Part shown: piece by piece, positions 1 to 13,200 of the stretch
How the letters are laid out: each line of letters opens with the position of its first letter
Numbering within the stretch: the first letter of the stretch is position 1
Source: Rhodocollybia butyracea
Taxonomy: Eukaryota; Basidiomycota; Agaricomycetes; Agaricales; Omphalotaceae
Length of the DNA: 64,000 nucleotides
NCBI GenBank assembly: GCA_015501585.1
Contig: JADNRY010000024.1
Coordinates: forward strand, 62,001 to 126,000
Direction of reading: 5' to 3'
Notes under the pieces: model-generated
What the model was told of the DNA's origin: nothing
Seen by the model: the letters and a program-made list of their open reading frames with translations, nothing else
Database searches by the model: none
Program-made: the position numbers and the translations under genes

Positions 1-2341
1 CAATCGAATTTCTCAGTGGCCAAGAGTCTCCAAGCAACTTTTTTTCAACAACTCAATTCTCGTAAGTATGTTCATCCCTCAAATCTATCCCATCTGTTCT
101 TCAACTGTATTCTCTACAATTGGGGACTCAATGTCCAATGCAAAAATGACCCTCGCTAGCCCTCGCTGCACTAAATTTCTACCTTCGTGCCAAAGGAAAT
201 ATGTATATCAGGCTTGGAATCGCTATGAGTATCTTATGTGCATATGCGTTATTAACTCCATAACAAGGAAGTTTTCAAAATTCGGTGTAAGTTCAAGTTA
301 TGATCTGTTATGATGAATCCCGGCCTGACCTCAGATCATCGATTCAAAGTTGTGCTTGGTATTCAATACGTATCACCACTATCTTTCAAGTTCTAAGGAC
401 TCACGCTTTGTGTTCATCATCGTCGACTCGGATCTTTGCAAGCAGAGATCGTAGGTTTCAATTCAATTTTCAGGTCTACAAAACATAGAACCTCGTACTA
501 TATTCTGTCTCGACCTGCCCCTGTTCCTCTGCATTTCCCTGTGTCATGCCTCGTCGTGGTTGAACGTTGATGAGTTACCAGAGTATGGCCCCCTCAACGT
601 GCAGTCAAAAACTATCTGAAGCTTTGATAAGCAAGTTAGGGATTTTAAGAGGCGATTTCTTATCCGTCCTAGCCCCCACTGCCGCTCCATCAAGCTTCCT
701 TTTCAGGAAAGAGATTCTACAGTTGCCTCTCCGTCGCAGTTCGGTCCTATTCTCATGGGATCTGCGATTAGCTGTTCCCAACCCCCTATGCCAGAATCAT
801 TTGTAAAATCCATGGCAGGCATCGTCAGAACTATATCAGCGACGGGAGTTGTAACCTGGTTGATTTTCTCCAGCCCTCCGAGCTTGCCCATTTTCCGTCC
901 CGGCCTGAGATCATTTGACCCGAACCTCCACGTTCTCCAGTGAGAAATTAGGCATAAGATCCCGCTCCGCTGTCTTGTGGAGATGTCCGGATCTAAGATA
1001 GTTAAACTTAGGCACTAAACCTCACTAAACTAGTTGTCGTACTAATCCCGATTGAACGGTACCGCAAATAGCGTACAGCATATAATCCAATTTTCTTGAT
1101 GCACTGGTACTAAGACACTGAGGACTGCATCTCAGACAATCACCATCGACACGTCACCAAGTTTTCACGCCGGTAATCTAGCCAAGAGCACGACAAGTAT
1201 CTGAGATGTTTTCACTCATCGACTGCATTATTCAATGCACTATGAGCATCCGAAGGAATTTGATGGAACATACAGGCTGGAGATTAGTATCCCATACATA
1301 CCACCGAGTCTAGAGCCTATCTATGAGGTCCGAGAAGGCAATACGTACTTGTTTATTAAGATAGATATATCTTTAATTTATGAGCAGAGTTTACTTATGA
1401 CAAGCTAATTCCGTATACAGCCTACGGACGGATCCGTATCGTTATGACCACCGCCTTGAGACACAAGGGCGTTGACGATATGTCAAAGTGCCCAGAAAAA
1501 GCCACAAGAAATTAATCCCAGGTAAGACGGATTGAACATACTGTAACCAAGTCGCAGCAGACTCCAAGGGTCAAGAGTCAGACTGCGACTTTTACGGAAA
1601 GTATGACTGATGGGAGGAGGAAAACCGGGGAGGCCGGTACTGCTGAAAACACGGTCAAATTATTGTGGGTGCTAGGTCGAATGAAAGAAACAGCCTCTCC
1701 CCTGGTTTCTAGACGGTATACTTACTTTCAGTATCTAGAGACCACAGAACTTGAGTCAGTTGAATACACAGTAGTACATATAAAGGACAGACCGTCACTG
1801 GAGCACTGATTCGAGTGGCCGGTGGGAAAAAGAAAAAGAAGATGGGAGAGTGCTACGAGTGTTGTTTTTGTAGATGAAAGGTAGGGGGGGGGGAGGGGGA
1901 GGGGAGGGGAGGTGTGACGAGGGGGTACGAGCAACTCCAACCTAGAACACCTCGTAGCACCTCGTCTCGTCTCAAATCTTCACCTTTTTTCCTGCACCAC
2001 ATTGGTCGAGCTACCCTTCTACCAGGCTCCCAGATCTTGGCCTAACGTCTATGTGCTCTTATTTAATTACCTCAATAATTTCACTGCAGCATGTCCACAC
2101 CTCTTGGAACGGGGCGCCGATCAAGGATTCTTATGTCTTTGCTAGGATATTACCTCGCTGATTTCAATGGGTTTCTCACAGTATCCCGAACGTACCAGTG
2201 TCTTCAGGTAGTATGATATACGAATGTTATTTCGTTCATCTTCAAAATCCTTCATTCAATGCGTCACGTTCTGATGGTAGACTGGCGCTTATTATTTAAG
2301 CGCTTTATTCCAATACGTCAGCGCCACCTTGTTTCCGTACA
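1..2341. other. Intergenic region with no supportable gene
   Basis: Only short open frames without recognisable domains are present on either strand. A G-rich tract lies near 1886-1915. The part next to position 2342 presumably holds the promoter and 5' UTR of the vps36 gene, but I see no distinctive element. I cannot exclude a terminal exon of a neighbouring gene near the left edge. Confidence 0.5.
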
Positions 2342-4231
2342 ATGGTGCTTCAAAGATTCACCAAGCCAGTGGATGGCACCATTCCGATTCAAGCACTGAT
2401 GTACAACGATGAAGAATTAATCTCTACCCAAGATGGAGTCGGTATCTACGACGGGTGAGGAAACTTCCTTTCTTACTTTCCCATTGCTTCAGTCTAAATT
2501 AATGACCTAGTTCACAGAAGTCACCCGACCACCAATCTGGGACCATCCATGTAACAAGCCAGCGCCTGTTCTACATAGATGCTACAAAGAAAGCATACCG
2601 GTCATTTGCCTTGGATCTTTCTCATGTTTCGCGGACAGATTACTACGGGGGATTGTTCACATCGTCAGCGAAAGTAACATTACACCTGTCTATTGACAGT
2701 TCAAGCACCTCATTTGAAGACCACTCCTCAGAAACAGGCTTTGAAAGTTGGGAGTGCGAAGTCTGCGCATACCGCAATTCTCCAGGGCTTAGTCCTTCCG
2801 CTGCACGGATATGTCAACTTTGCGGCGTTCCTAGAAGTTCCGTTCCAGCTCCTCCTGCATCGTATCCAAATCTACCTTCATCTGTCTCCACTTCTGCACT
2901 TCCGCAACCCTTTGGGAAGCCAAGCTCAATGTCATGCCCTGTTTGCACGTTCTCTAATCATCCTTCAATGAAAGAATGTGAAATGTGCTCCACACCTTTG
3001 CCAAAAGAAAGCTCTTTACACACCGAGGTCAAGTCAGCACCAGCTACGCGCCCTGCCACTCCTGGGGCAGACGATGAGGAGTCTGGGATAAAGGCAATCA
3101 AGCTGAGCTTTAGAAAAGGTGGGGATAAAGCATTTTATACCGGCTTAAAGCGCAGCCTGAAAGGTCGAGCTTGGGAGGTCCGTCTTCCGGAGTCCAGATG
3201 ACAGTGCTGACGCTAACTGTTTCGTTTAGGCCAAATCTTCAACTAGCATCCCTACCAACGATGGTGTTCGTTCAGGAATCTGTGAATCAATTTCTTTGGT
3301 ATTATCAACCCATAGCTGATCCCTATCTTTCGAAGCTGGCATCATGCGGGCGGTGGAAACCAGTGCCCAAAACCGCGACACAAGCATGACAAACGCTCTC
3401 CAAGACTTAGAAGCTCTCATGGTCAAAGCCAAAGATATGGTCCATCTAGCAGCAGAGTTGAACGAACGGCTCACAGCGTCTTCAACGACGACGGCCAACA
3501 ACCCTTACTCTTCCTCTCCAGCTTTGGTTTCATCTTCCGCAGAACCTGAAGAAGCAACCTTTATTCGGTCCTCGCTATCTCAGCTCGGGCTGCATATGGA
3601 AAACACTCCTGTCACTTTGGACATGATAAAAGACGAACGAAAATGGATTGAGGAACTTGCACGGGAGCTCGCGAATGTTTTGCAGGGATCTGAGAGAGCC
3701 TACATGTATGGTACAACCAGCGGTGGTATAATGAAAGAACGAGGAATCGTTGCTTTAGACGAGGTATGGGGCGGATGGAATCGAGCACGAGGTGTCGGTA
3801 TGTACATGTTTTTTCTATACGCGTCGTTGGCTGTATAGTAATCATTTCTAGCTCTCATCCCACCATCAACCTTTCTCCAGGTCATCCCTCACCTACCTAC
3901 GTTTACCACTCCCACTATCACGTCCCGCACCTTAAACTCTGGCCTCAGTGTGCTCCACACGCCGCCTTACTCACGAGCGGCATTTGCTGCTCGCATATGT
4001 GGTCTTCTTGCTCTCGCTGGGCCGAAATCGACTACGGAGATCGCGCAAGAGGAGGGAATGACCATAGGTTTAGCGGCCGAGTTGCTCAACATTGTCGAAG
4101 ACGACGGTGATGTTTGTAGGGATGACGGGCGTTCGGTGATTCAGGAAAACCAAGGTGATATTTTGGTTTTGGGTGAGGTTAGATGGTGGGCAAATTTGTT
4201 CTTAGGATACAATTGGGATGGTCAAGTGTAG
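2342..4231 (+). CDS. VPS36: ESCRT-II subunit Vps36
   Basis: Vps36 is the ubiquitin- and lipid-binding subunit of ESCRT-II, which sorts ubiquitinated membrane cargo into multivesicular bodies. The start MVLQRFTKPVDG opens a GLUE domain that continues across the first intron (GTIHVTSQRLFYIDATKKAY). Two NZF/RanBP2-type zinc fingers follow inside it, seen as CEVC...CQLC and CPVC...CEMC. The GLUE domain closes with FYTGLKRSLKGRAWE. The EAP30/winged-helix part follows (GISGIMRAVETSAQNRDTS, then LIPPSTFLQVIPHLP and LNSGLSVLHTPPY), ending in RWWANLFLGYNWDGQ. Five exons joined at GT-AG sites give about 560 residues, the usual length for fungal Vps36. The ATG at 2342 is the first in frame and gives the conserved N-terminus. 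Confidence 0.93.
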
Positions 4232-4419
4232 ATTGGTTAATCGTTAATCGTAATGGACGGGCAATTACTCTATTGGAATTCATATAATTTTACAATCGCT
4301 GTGATTGTGTTATGTTTCCTTGCAATTGACGTCCAGTCTCCCAGTCGACATGAACAGACTAGAGCTAAATCATATGTATGGTGGTCCCAGGGCTATTAAA
4401 AAACCCGAATCAGCAAGGC

Positions 4420-5993
4420 CTACGGTTGAGAGAATGACGTACCTTGTCTGAAGACTCCTAGTGTAAATTCGACTACCAACAATAATACACCTCCTCCGGG
4501 AGCTAATCGTAGCACCTTGGGAACAAAACCTTTGTATAGAGCACCAATACCTTCTTCCTTAGCGATCAACGCTATGGATGGATAAGTCCAGTTGTATTTA
4601 GGAGCAACACCAGGAATCTTTGGTGCGCTTTGGATCCGTGATTTGACGACCTATACTAGAACATTGGTAACGCATTCGTATTCAAAAGGAAAGGGTTCTC
4701 ACATCGAACCTATAGTACAACTGAGATCAGTAAAACGGCTTGAGACAAAATAAACCGAGTAGGACTGACGGAGTGTTAACCATGGTACCCACACATCCAC
4801 CTACGCATCCGGAAACAAAGTTGTTGAAAAGAGTGGCTTGTTGCGTCTAGTCGTTTCATGAAAAGGTTTCTGTAAATGCGTGACATAAAACTTACCTGTG
4901 GTTCAGGAAGCATTGCGCGAACCTGGAAAATACATCCAAAGTAACCTCCGTTCCACCACAGATGCCTGTGTACAGATATTAACATTTACCAAAGCGTCAT
5001 ATTGGTTTGAATCTACCTCCAAAATGTTGATTCCATTCCATTGTACATTCCCATAACACCCTCCTTTCTGACAATTTGTTTGATAACGTCGATTGGGCCT
5101 GCGTACGTACTGTTCTTATCCTGCAACCTGAAGGAGCGATATATGCATTCGACCTAGGTATACACGGCCGAGAACAAAAAAAATGTCGGACCTGATTTTG
5201 ACCAATTCGAAAGGCACGACGACAAAACTTTCCTGTCAAGCAAACGCGTCAATAATGGGCACCCAACATAATGTCCGACCTATGTCCTCTTATGTCCGAC
5301 TTACCGTTGCTCCTGCGCTGCACCCAGTCAACAAGGATATAGACTGGTTCATCTTTTTCTCGCCAAAAAGCCCAAGGTACGTCTTCCCCCAAAAATCGTT
5401 GGCGGCACTGTCTACAGTGTGAGGATCTGTCTAGATTTGGAATTCCGATACATACAACTTGACGGCACGCTTGGGTGCTTCCAGCAAGAGAGGAGGGACA
5501 AGACCTGTGTCGGGTGTAGATAAGAGTAGTCATCTAAGTTGGGGATTTCTTCTAGATACCTCTGTATAGCCGTCCGAAACTGAAATGTAGTAATTGAATT
5601 GGAATGTTTGCTCGTGTGCCAGACTAAAAGGACGCACCCTTCCTCTTTAACGATGGTCCGGAAGGAGCCTACCAGACCTTGCGATTTTTCTGTAGAAAGC
5701 TGCATACGGGTCTTGACCTGGAAAGAGCAGTCGGAATAGCATGCGCATTTAAGAAATGGGTCCACATACGACATCTGTACAAAATCTAGCATTAGTTTTC
5801 AGTAGTAAGTTCTAGTCAGGTTTGTTCAGACCGAGAGGATAGAAAGTCAAGATTTCTGATACACCAGCAATGGCGCCTGCAGGAAAGTTTAGATGGACGG
5901 TCTGCAACGACAACGAGCGGATCAACCTGCAGCAAAATTGGCAACAAATGGGAGAGCTGGCGGAATGGATAGGTCAGAAGTGGTTTCGGACAT
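4420..5993 (-). CDS. Mitochondrial 2-oxodicarboxylate carrier (Odc1/Odc2 type)
   Basis: This is a mitochondrial carrier family protein of the inner membrane that exchanges 2-oxoadipate/2-oxoglutarate-type acids. Three Px[DE]xx[KR] carrier repeats can be assembled: PLDVVKTRMQL, PFELVKIRLQDK and PFDVVKSRIQ. Family-typical stretches are LVPPLLLEAPKRAVKF, AANDFWGKTYLG, HLWWNGGYFGCIFQVR and LYKGFVPKVLRLAPGGGV. The gene is cut into many small exons by introns of about 45-65 nt. One exon (5770-5774) is only 5 nt and supplies part of the D-V pair of the first signature. I chose the start at MSETTSDL; two upstream in-frame ATGs are possible. The last codons after FRQ are uncertain because a small terminal intron could be present. 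It shares an upstream region with srp9. Confidence 0.9.
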
Positions 5994-6212
5994 TATCATC
6001 AGTGATACACTGACGTTTCTTGGGCTGTTCAGACATTGCAGGTGAAGGAAAAGTGGAGGTATGAAATGATTTTCCGTTCCGGATTTGGTTTGCACGTGCT
6101 CGGAATCGTTTCTCCTTCTGGCACCTTCAACTTGTTGCAACTATACCTCGACTCGTCTAAAGAGGTCTTTGCTAGGATAACTACCAGATAGCGTGCAAGG
6201 CTCAATGCTGCT
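5994..6212. promoter_or_regulatory. Divergent intergenic promoter region (carrier / srp9)
   Basis: About 220 bp separate the start codons of two divergently transcribed housekeeping genes, so both promoters and 5' UTRs must lie here or overlap the neighbouring gene. A TA-rich stretch overlaps the srp9 start. No defined motif is claimed. Confidence 0.5.
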
Positions 6213-6688
6213 ATGGTATATATAAATTCTTGGCAAGAATACCAAGATGCGGCGGAGGCACTTTATATGAAATCTCCTCATACTGTATGTCGTCTTTCTT
6301 TCTTTCTTCCGCCCAATATCTCGCTAATCGTCCGCAGACTCGTTATTGCGTAAAATGGAAGGCATCCGAAGGAAAACTGGTGTTGAAAATCACTGATAAC
6401 GTATCAGTGAGTAAACTTTGTCAATCTCAGAGTCTTAGTTGTGACTCTATTCTTGTGCAGTGTATCAAATTCAAGACGTATTCATCCATATTCCTCAATC
6501 GATTTGAGGCTTTAAACCTTTCGTTGATGGAAAAAATGCAGAACAGACAAGTCGCCCCGCCTCCTGTACAGGCTGCTGAACCAAGTGATCCTGCTCCACG
6601 TGCCTCTACGCCCTCTACCGTGACTCCTGCTGCATCCGGCCCAGTATCTGGGGGAGTGAAGAAGAAGAAACCCAAGAAAAAGAAATAG
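6213..6688 (+). CDS. SRP9: Signal recognition particle 9 kDa subunit (SRP9/Srp21)
   Basis: SRP9 pairs with SRP14 in the Alu domain of the signal recognition particle, which slows elongation during ER targeting. The protein starts MVYINSWQEYQDAAEALY and continues RYCVKWKASEGKLVLKITDN, then CIKFKTYSSIFLNRFEALN, the usual SRP9 fold order. A low-complexity Pro/Ala/Ser tail ends in a lysine block (KKKKPKKKK), as in Srp21-type fungal proteins, probably for RNA contact. Two short GT-AG introns were used (one after SPHT, one after NVS). An out-of-frame ATG at 6205 overlaps the start and ends after six codons. Confidence 0.9.
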
Positions 6689-8328
6689 TGTTCTATGTAT
6701 CTGAAGGACTCGTGTGATACTGTAACTTGGTCGACGTAAAAAGTACGGAATCTCTTTCAGCTGCTGCTACTGGTTGGTTCTGATCATTTCCTGTTTCCAG
6801 AATTGGAGAAAGGGACTCTGCTATGCATGTGCCAATAGATAGATATGTTATGGTCAAGTCTCAGTATGCTTTGATAATGGAATCGTCTCCATCGTAGCAT
6901 TCGGATGTCGAGTTACCCTGGGCATGATTATGCGACTGCAAATTCACTCGATTTTTCTTTTTGCTTGTAGGCGATGAGATCTGATTTAGAGAACAAGATT
7001 TTGGAGTTATCTGTCAACGTCTACGCAACAAAAAGCTCCCGGAAATCCATTATCCATCAAGATCATACTCAAATCTCGTTCATGAGGTGACTATACGGTA
7101 CAAAAATTTCATAGACAACAGGCCAGAGATTAAATGACGTCGGATGAGATATTCACTACAGCCTAGCTTTCCTCTTCACGCGGACATATAGTGCAAGTAG
7201 TATAATTCGTAGATAATATTCACTGAGTCTGGTTATCCCCCTTCACTCCTGCCGATCAGTGCTTGCTATTTATTAGCTCCCTCACTCGCATTTCGTCGAC
7301 GTTGTAGATGCTCGAGTTTCGATAGAGCCGGTCGCGCGTTGGAGAGCATTTAGAATGGAGTACGTGGTACGCAACTTGAGTGAGCTTGACAACGATGGCC
7401 ATGGGCACAACAGCGATACAAGCAATGTCGTATATACATTTTTCGTGTACCTGTTGTTGCATACACAAATGATTTCAGACCTAGTGATATTGGATAGTTG
7501 CGATTGTATGAACGAGTACAATTTCATGACAATCCAACGTCAACCACCCTTTGAAGCGCAACATCCCCTCTCACTCGTTGAGCCACTCTACGCATATCGT
7601 ATCATCACTTCTTACAATGGTGACTAACGGCGTCACAAAAGAAAAGACTCCTGTGAAGCAAGGGTTCAGGACGAGTGTTTAGCGCAGGTCCTTCGTAATC
7701 CAAAAGACAATATATATCTACCTTGAGTGAGGTCACTGAACACCAATATAAGAAACGCGATTTAATTCGAGTATTCGGAGATTGCCTGAACGCTGAGAGG
7801 CTTAAGAATGTCTGTGCAATTGCGTATATCGATTAGCGACAAAGTAAAAACCAGAAAGAGGTAACAGGCAGTGAAAGATTAAGATTCTACTGACCGAGTC
7901 CTCAGCAAAGTGGGGGTCTGAGAGAAAGCGAATAGGAAGGCATTTTATATGGAGACTGGCAATACAATTATCGTAGCAACTTGAACTGCGTCATGCATCA
8001 TCGGCAGCCTTGAAAACCGAACGTACTGACAAAACAGGATAAACCCAATCGATAGGAGATAGGTACCGTGTGGTGTGGATGGGAGGATAGCAGAGCTCAA
8101 TGCTGCTCTGGATCATGGATGTACCATAAGTGTACCAGGTGCTCCTATTCCTGGGAAATAGTCAAAGACCCATATTAGGGCTAGTACGGTTACAGTACTA
8201 ACGGAAACGAGTTTTTTCTGGCATTTCAGCTATGATTTTGTAGCTTTTGAGACCTGGTTGAGGTTGGGTTGAGGAAGACAGAATTGACGCCCGCTCCGAG
8301 AATAAGCGCCACTTATTCTCAAAATTTT
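6689..8328. other. Intergenic region with no supportable gene
   Basis: Several open frames of 60-90 codons exist but none has a recognisable domain or a convincing exon chain. The right part presumably contains the promoter of the F-box gene. Confidence 0.45.
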
Positions 8329-10278
8329 ATGATCACAGATTCTAACATCTCTCAAGTCTTTCAAAGCGCTCTCTGTACTCGCTTTTCTCCCACAATACCC
8401 GCTCACTTATGCGCACTTCCCGGCGAACTACTGGAGCTTATATGTAGTTTTATCGGCGAATGGGACGTCTTCCCATGCCGAAAACGCAGCATATACCTTA
8501 TATTGTCCCATACGAGCAAACGTCTACGAGATTTCTGCCTTCCACTGTACTTCAGGAGAGCAAGAATTGCGAACGTGTCCGATCTTTGGGACTACACGCG
8601 CTTTCTTGAGAGTGCCGGGCACAAAGATTCAATTCGGTGCGCATTATTTCCCTCTGATCATAATGCTTAAACGTCTAAAGTATTGTAATTCAGATATCTG
8701 AGACTTGGAACGCGAGAATTTGCCAGATATTGGCGGAAAGCTAGTAATTATCGTGAACGAGCTGCTGTGCTCGCGATGGCCGCTCCTTGTAAATCACACT
8801 CATTCCATGAAACCGCTCTTCCTCGACTGCCTTCTTTGCAAGAGTTTATCTGCATGGACAATACCTTTCGTGTCTCATCTCTCGCTGCCAGTTTCCGTCA
8901 TTCGCCTCTCCGACGCCTCTCAGTAGCTTGGAACGATGACCGGTTTCCTGATATCGGGAATATGTTTCCTGAACTTCAACATCTGTGTCTTGTTCTTGCT
9001 ATAAAGCAGGTGAACGCCGAGTTCCCGATTCCCACCTCCAAACTCACTTCTCTGGTTGTATGTCACTACCGGCTTTCGCCAGAAATATGCAGGTCTTTCA
9101 ACGAATGCTTTCCAAATCTTCACTCTCTCAGTTTGTATGAGACAAAGGTTGATTCTCTGGAGATATTTTCGATCATCAAAACTACTCCGTCATTGTCCGA
9201 AGTCATATATCGACCAGATCCATATGTGCAGGAGGACATCTATCTGGGACATCTCATTGCAACTATCATCGGTAATCAATCTTGTGCTATCGATAAGCCT
9301 TACGAGCCTGCTAATCGCTGGCCTCCGGGATATACGTGGAGAAACGTTACGTTTCTTGATTTTGCGTTTGTTCGAAAACCAATGCAACAAGAGGAGGAAG
9401 ATAGTGCTGCTGAATCTCGATCTAAGTATAATCTGCTTTCCCTCACGCTGGAACAACGTTGGTATACTCCCGACACAGACGATGGGAAAGATAACCTGAT
9501 GGAAATCCTCGCATCTTTTCCCTTTGAACCCGGTTTGAAAAACATCGAGGAACTTTGCGTTGCTGTCGTGATCCATCCGATGACTAACATGACTTTTACA
9601 AGATACATGGCAAGTTGAATCGCACCCTCTACAAGCATGTCACACTTACGACCTTCTTCTGTTCAGGCGGATGTGGCACATCGTCTTCTCCGTTGGCCAA
9701 GCTTACGACGTTTTTCGTTTGCAGAAGATCTTATACCATTCTGTACTTGGACAAACCAAGATGATAATTATATATTTGGCTTGGACAGTATTCAGGCTCC
9801 TGCTCGAATGGTTGACGTCGACGTCGATGCACTTGTCAGTCTGCTCACGATCGGCGACTTTGAAAGCATCTACGGCGATGAGGATTGGGTGGATGAAACA
9901 ATTGGGGCACAGGTGCGACACGTACTCGAATTACCAGACGATGCGAAGCTGGATCCTCACATCGAAGTCATGCCTATATGGGAGGCACGCCACGAGATGC
10001 AAGTTGCTGACACCGTACGCAGAATGGCCGATTGCTGTCCTGCCTTGAAAGAATTCGTGTGGTATGTCGGCCAGCTGGCTGAAAAAGACAAACCAGTGTC
10101 GTGGCAATGGAAAATTTATCGCAAGGATAACGGAGCCGTAAATTGGATACAAGGGAGCCTGTACTGGCCAGCATCTTGTCGACCCGTGTTTCCTTCGTTC
10201 CGAGAGTGGGCCTTGGTTGGACAAGAACGTACAAGTATGGAAAAGTATAAATGGCCTCGAACCGCGATTTGGCCCTGA
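8329..10278 (+). CDS. F-box protein with LRR-like C-terminal region
   Basis: An F-box core is visible near residues 20-60 (LCALPGELLELICSFI ... ILSHTSKRLRDFCLPLYF), followed by a long region with leucine-rich, F-box-LRR-like spacing (LPSLQEFICMDNTF, SPLRRLSVAW, FPELQHLCLVLAIKQ, FPNLHSLSLYET). Such proteins usually act as substrate adaptors of SCF ubiquitin ligases; the target is unknown. Exon 1 joins exon 2 at 8694 through a GT-AG intron after DSIR. Exon 2 ends at 9609 and is joined in frame to 9667 by an intron that begins GCAAGT, a GC-AG splice site. Without splicing, the frame stops two codons later. The start at 8329 is the first ATG of the open frame; an upstream exon is possible. Confidence 0.8.
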
Positions 10279-13200
10279 CTCGAAGTCCTGTCTTTTTCTT
10301 CGGTCCTAGTAGGTAAATATCATCCCGTGCTGAAATAAGCCTCGAAACCTTATAAAAAAAACGCGGCAACATGTCCATGCAGACCACTACGGTTTGATGA
10401 TTCATGCATCCCCGTGAACTTGCACAACTTACAACTCTGACCAGTATCAGCATATTTGTTTTTGAGTGATTCAATGATTGCTCCAGCTGGCTGGCTATGA
10501 AGGCCTTGGAATGCTCACATTCAAAAGCAATCCACTTTGACGAACCACTTTTACAAATTGACTTTGGATGGCAGTAGGATCATGTTCATACCCCTTCTTT
10601 TCCATTCCAAAAAAAGATTTGGGTGTGTCGAACCAATTAACTTGATGTCACGTTCACTCGTCATGAAATGCACAAGCATTGCAAGCCTAGTGCTTAGTGC
10701 TTCTTGAATACGCTCCATTTCAACTCTCAGGTGCCGATATTAAAGTCTTCGCCGATTTTACCGTACATGTTTTGTGGGATGGTATCGTAAATATTGTTTG
10801 TGCCTACCTGAAAACAGCTGTCATAAACGGCGGAAATACTAGTCCTTTTCAAGCGGACAAAGAGTTCTCGTTTTTCGCCTTGCTTTGACCACACCAAGCT
10901 CGAATTCTGGCACCTATTCATTACCTCTTTAAATTGTTTACTATAATGTGCCGTCCTCTGGTGTTCTCCCGCTGAAGTGATACCCATCTTGCTTTATTGC
11001 CGAGCTTGATAGAAACTTCCGAAAAGTCAAGATGTCTTTTCTCTCTCCACTTACTGCTCACGAGTCGGATTCACATGTTCATTTCACATTGAACGAGACG
11101 ATTGCGTCGGAGGTTCAGCGATGATTCTTGATCTATTGATTTTCTATCCCACCAATAAATACCCAGGTGTTGGGCCTTGGTGCGCCAGGTCTCGCAGCTA
11201 GTTGCGGGAGTTTGCGGGACCGGGATTTCTTCTGGATTTCTTCCCCTGTCGTTGTGGAATTCTGCAGGCATTCCCCATGATAGGATAAATGGCCGAATTA
11301 TGAGCACAGTACTACTACTACTAGGTGGCTAATAAGGTCAATGAGCCGCAAACAACATCCGAAATAACTTATACTCTTGATTCTTTCGATTGTTCCATTG
11401 CACTGATAAGTAGAGCACTGAGTACTGAGTACTGATATTCCGTACATGCCAGAATTCTCGAGAGTGAAGAAAATTGTTCTAATCAAATGGTTGAAACTTG
11501 AAAGGAGACATTCACTGTGTCGCTACGAGTGCTACATAGAATCTAGAGTTTGCACCTTACTAAATATACAATAGATTGAATGTTTGGATTCGTTACCCTT
11601 TTTTATGATTTGATGCTATGTACCCATTTTGGTTACGCCTACATGGGAATTGGTTCTCTTTGACACTCTTTTTACTTTCAGCGGGGTAGCATATGTTGTA
11701 TTAAGATCCATATAAGTATGTACCCAGTTAGCTTGCTGCTTGACACCTCAGTGCCTAGCCTTGTTACCTGCGTTGGACTGATAGTTTAGTAGGTCACTTA
11801 GGGACTGGCTATTTTACCTTTTCGGTTCTGTACAATTGAGCCGAGTAGTTCATATACATGGTAAACGAAGGTTTTTATTTACATGTCAAGATTCTGGACA
11901 AGGAGAGCATTATCGCCCACATCCTACGGGCCTCCTGCGGCAGTTCAGTATACGTAAAAAAAAAGCAAGCACTCCTGATCTTCTTCTCAAATGATATACA
12001 CTCAAGGCTGATCCCTTGCGTCACACGAGCCTTCAGTCTCACTCTTTGTAATTCATCTTTATTGAGTACGACTTCACTGTACGTTCCCAAGAAAAAAGTT
12101 TCTGGGGTCGTTGGGTATAGGACCGGTAGTGACGTGGAGTCAAGAAAATTCGAAATTGAAGCTGAGAAAGGTCTAGAGACGGATCGGAGAAAGGGATAGC
12201 GTTGAGATAAGCTGGTCATGGTAGTTCCCTTGATGAGTAGTGTCCTTGAGAATGAATGAAGTGACAGAGTTGTAGCGTGCGCTCTTTGAAATCTCTCTCT
12301 CCCACCTCGGATTTGTCTGATGAATCAATATATAGGGTACGGCGATTCCGAAAGAGCTGTGAGCTGAAGCGTTGAAGACTCTATCTGTCCAAAGCCCGAG
12401 TGTGAGAGATGTGCATGTCATGCGAGATGAGCTAACAGAAGCAGATTTTGCTCGATATGGTGGGAGATGGCCGTCGGAGTAGAAAAATATGATGTAAGAG
12501 ATGATTTTTGGTGAACGAAGATCATCGCAAGTAGCTTTCACAAAAATGTCTGTGGCCATTTTTTGATCGGGTAAGAGCCGAAAGACAGCTCGTTCCAGTC
12601 GGCCATTGAAGCAACAGGGGAATATGCCAACTACACCCTTATAGGCGTAGTTAATTTTGAGATACTTAGCCAGTGTCCACCGGCAAGAAGTGGATGGTGG
12701 CCGTCCAGGTACTTACGATGCGGCGACGGCGTTTGGACGGCTACACTCCCGGGCCGGTAACTCATTAAAGCCGAGCAGGAAGCGAGCGCTACTTTCCCTT
12801 TCTGGAGAATCCGTGTATCGTACTCGCCGATGCCATAGAATGCTTACGTTGGCCATTATAAAATGATCTTCTTCGAAAGCAGTAGCTAACGGTGAGTACA
12901 CATATTGTATACAGCGGCCCGCGGGTGATTGAAGCAAGTTCAACTAAATTGGTTACTGAAAGCCATTCAAGCTGATCATGATTTTTCCAGATGCAGATGA
13001 TTGGCCTTGGATATTTTTACTGGGAAGAGCAACTTCCGTGTACTGTATGTATGGTGGTCATGCATGTGGTGGCGTCTTCTTTCTACTGGTTGGCTTTTTC
13101 CGAAAGAAACTCAGTCTCGGTGAGTCATGAGTGGGCTAGTACCTAGTAGAAGATACATTCACTAGTTAACGTTCAACTTGAAACGTCGTATATCCGCGTT

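Noticed and set aside
703..943. Overlapping open frames on both strands near the left edge
   Set aside because: Neither strand shows a domain or plausible exon structure; no gene called.
1886..1915. G-rich tract as a regulatory or G-quadruplex element
   Set aside because: A simple G/A-rich run without further support; not enough to call a functional element.
10727..10987. Minus-strand frame as a gene fragment
   Set aside because: Coding signal is weak, no homologous family recognised, no splice partners found.
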